Made by a program: the position numbers and the translations under genes
Source of the DNA: Candidatus Fermentibacteraceae bacterium
GTDB taxonomy: Bacteria; Fermentibacterota; Fermentibacteria; Fermentibacterales; JCC-6
NCBI GenBank assembly: GCA_029932015.1
Contig: JAOZQW010000083.1
Span: 1-8,756, forward strand
Length of the DNA: 8,756 bases
Reading direction: 5' to 3'
The notes under the pieces: model-generated
What the model was told of the DNA's origin: nothing
Databases searched by the model: none
Seen by the model: the letters and a program-made list of their open reading frames with translations, nothing else
Shown here: positions 7,320 to 8,756 of the stretch, in pieces
How the letters are laid out: each line of letters opens with the position of its first letter
Numbering within the stretch: position 1 is the first letter of the stretch

Positions 7320-7735
7320 TTTGCCATCTCCCTTGCCGCGAGTTCAAGCGGTCCTGCAGAGCGGAGCTCCTCTGTGAATTCATCCATGACTTCCGCGAAC
7401 TTCTTGCCTTCTGCCGCGGATATCCATTCCAGACGCAGCCTGTCCCCGTCGATCCCGAGTTCCACCAGGACCCTCTTGAGAAGGGAGACCCTTGCCTGGG
7501 TCTTGTAATTACCGTCCTGATAGTGACAGTCACCGGGATGGCAGCCGCCGATAAGAACTCCGTCAGCTCCCTGCCTGAAAGCCCATATGATGTGTTCAGG
7601 GTCCACACGACTGGAGCACATGAACCTGATGTTCACTCCACTTGGCGTATATTGGAGCCGGGAAGTCCCGGCCAGATCGGCCCCTGCGCTTGTGCACCAC
7701 TTGCACACGAAGCAGACTACCTTCGGCTCAAACAT
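7316..7735 (-). CDS. mvhD: hydrogenase-heterodisulfide reductase linker iron-sulfur subunit MvhD
   Basis: This 139-residue [2Fe-2S] protein, by homology to methanogen MvhD, carries electrons from the hydrogenase MvhG to the flavin of HdrA. The conserved cysteines are visible: Cys8, Cys11 and Cys14 in CFVCKWC, Cys40 in RFMCSSRVDP, and Cys65 and Cys70 in GGCHPGDCHYQDGN. The block AGADLAGTSRLQY is also a clear family signature, and the length is normal for a free-standing MvhD. The start at 7735 overlaps the last 8 bases of hdrA and has GGAGG six bases upstream; the stop overlaps the next start as ATGA. Its position right after hdrA and away from mvhG/mvhA shows that the mvh genes are split in this operon. 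MvhD-like domains also occur in formate- and NADH-linked Hdr systems, but the hydrogenase genes here make H2 the likely donor. Confidence 0.95.
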   Translation of the reverse strand: MFEPKVVCFVCKWCTSAGADLAGTSRLQYTPSGVNIRFMCSSRVDPEHIIWAFRQGADGVLIGGCHPGDCHYQDGNYKTQARVSLLKRVLVELGIDGDRLRLEWISAAEGKKFAEVMDEFTEELRSAGPLELAAREMAK

Positions 7736-8756
7736 CGAAAGCCTCCAATGCCGCGCTCACCATTACCTCTATCTGCGTATCGGAGAGGTTGTGCTGCTGG
7801 GTCGCTCCGCAGGCGCAGGCGGCGACACAGGAGCCGCAACCTTCGCAGAGAGCTGCATTGACAACCACAACGTTCTTCTCCTCGTCGAACTCCCTCGCAT
7901 CGTAGGGGCAAACTGATATGCATATCCTGCATGCTCCACAGAGGTCCTCGTCCACCCATGCGATGGCCGGGTCCTGCTCCATCATCTCTTTCGAGAAGAG
8001 AGAGATTACCTTGCAGGCGGCGGCGCTTGCCTGGGCAACGGTCTCGGGGATATCCCTGGGACCCTGAGCGCAGCCGGCCAGGAAGAATCCGCTGTTAACG
8101 CTTTCCACTGGTCTCAGTTTTGGATGCGCCTCAGAGAGGAAGCCGTTCGGTCCCGACTGGATCCTGAGTTTCTTCGCCAGATCCCGGGAATCCTCCTTCG
8201 GGGTTATCGCTGTTGCCAGCACCACAAGATCTGCCCTTATCTCGACATTCCTTCCGGTGAGCGTATCGGTGCCCCAAACGACTGTCTTGTCCCCATCGCG
8301 GAAGATCCTCGCGACCTTCCCTCGAAGGTAGACTACACCCTCTTCGACCTCGGCTTTGTGGTAGAACTCCTCGTAGCCCTTACCGCCTGTCCGGATGTCG
8401 ATGTAGAAGATGTACGGCTGACCGTCATGGACCCTGTGCTTGTAGAGGAGGGCGTGCTTAGTCGTATACATGCAGCAGATCTTGGAGCAATATGGTTTGT
8501 AGCGCTCCGGATCACGTGAACCGGCGCACTGCACGAAGACCACTTCCTTGGGAACCTTGCCGTCTGAAGGTCTCCTCACCTCTCCTGTCGTGGGTCCCGA
8601 GGCAGAGAGAAGTCGCTCAAAAGCCAGACCGTCGATGACATCAGGCACGGTGTCGGCGCCGTACTCCTGAAGGTCGAGTATCGGGAGAGTATCGTATCCT
8701 GTGGCGGTGACAATGGCGCCAACCTCCACCTCGATGATCTCATCCTCCTGCTCGAA
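7728..8756 (-). CDS. hdrA: heterodisulfide reductase subunit A (HdrA), flavin-bifurcating subunit, C-terminal part (5' end outside window)
   Basis: The frame is open to the right edge, so the true start is outside; the GTG at 8729 is internal. The visible 342 residues are the C-terminal half of HdrA, the FAD subunit that splits electron pairs between ferredoxin and a high-potential acceptor. Seen here are VGAIVTATGYD (residues about 12-22 of the fragment), VQCAGSRD (76-82), the cluster region YCSKICCMYTTKHA (89-102) and the flavin-contact region FLAGCAQGPRDIPETV. Two ferredoxin motifs close the protein: CGACRICISVCP (Cys273, 276, 279, 283) and CEGCGSCVAAC (Cys304, 307, 310, 314), the latter followed by Ala where Pro is usual. 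It is the first visible gene of the operon and overlaps mvhD by 8 bases. Whether hdrB or hdrC lies upstream cannot be seen, nor can any N-terminal domain variation. Confidence 0.95.
   Translation of the reverse strand, partial: FEQEDEIIEVEVGAIVTATGYDTLPILDLQEYGADTVPDVIDGLAFERLLSASGPTTGEVRRPSDGKVPKEVVFVQCAGSRDPERYKPYCSKICCMYTTKHALLYKHRVHDGQPYIFYIDIRTGGKGYEEFYHKAEVEEGVVYLRGKVARIFRDGDKTVVWGTDTLTGRNVEIRADLVVLATAITPKEDSRDLAKKLRIQSGPNGFLSEAHPKLRPVESVNSGFFLAGCAQGPRDIPETVAQASAAACKVISLFSKEMMEQDPAIAWVDEDLCGACRICISVCPYDAREFDEEKNVVVVNAALCEGCGSCVAACACGATQQHNLSDTQIEVMVSAALEAFDV

Overview
The window looks like a chromosomal segment from an anaerobic bacterium with moderate-to-high GC. Two different genes end in a 'Por secretion / FlgD-like' C-terminal tail, which points to the Bacteroidota/FCB side of the tree. 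That superphylum includes Fermentibacteria, Cloacimonadota, Eisenbacteria, Zixibacteria and relatives. The initiator tRNA is clearly bacterial, so the archaeal-sounding hydrogenase names reflect family homology and not an archaeal host. The exact phylum cannot be fixed from this sequence.

Layout. Positions 1-189 (+) hold the end of a secreted or surface protein, essentially only its sorting tail. Positions 190-526 hold a hairpin, an initiator tRNA-fMet gene on the minus strand with a near-consensus sigma70 promoter, and a second hairpin just past the end of the protease gene. Positions 527-2230 (-) encode a secreted subtilisin-type (S8) protease with signal peptide, prodomain, catalytic domain and sorting tail, preceded by a possible promoter. 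Positions 2231-2425 are intergenic. Positions 2426-8756 (-) are one tightly packed operon that runs off the right edge.

The operon, in transcription order, is hdrA (3' part), mvhD, an iron-sulfur protein with one [2Fe-2S] and two [4Fe-4S] motifs, a fumarate-reductase-type flavoprotein, mvhG and mvhA. Neighbouring genes overlap by 4, 8 or 17 bases or are 18-30 bases apart. This suggests one soluble complex. MvhA/MvhG would be a group-3c-like [NiFe] hydrogenase and MvhD would pass electrons to HdrA, a flavin-bifurcating subunit. The unusual part is that an FrdA-like/FrdB-like pair sits inside the mvh genes, between mvhD and mvhG. In methanogens the high-potential arm of HdrA is the HdrBC heterodisulfide reductase. 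Here the two-ferredoxin iron-sulfur protein could play the HdrC-like relay role and the FrdA-like protein could be the terminal catalytic subunit. HdrB and HdrC are not seen in this window but may lie upstream of the edge.

The flavoprotein keeps the full fumarate/succinate active-site set, lacks the covalent-FAD histidine, lacks most of the usual C-terminal domain and has no membrane-anchor partner. The best reading is therefore a cytoplasmic hydrogenase-HdrA-fumarate-reductase-like electron-bifurcating or -confurcating system. The substrate of the flavoprotein is not proven.
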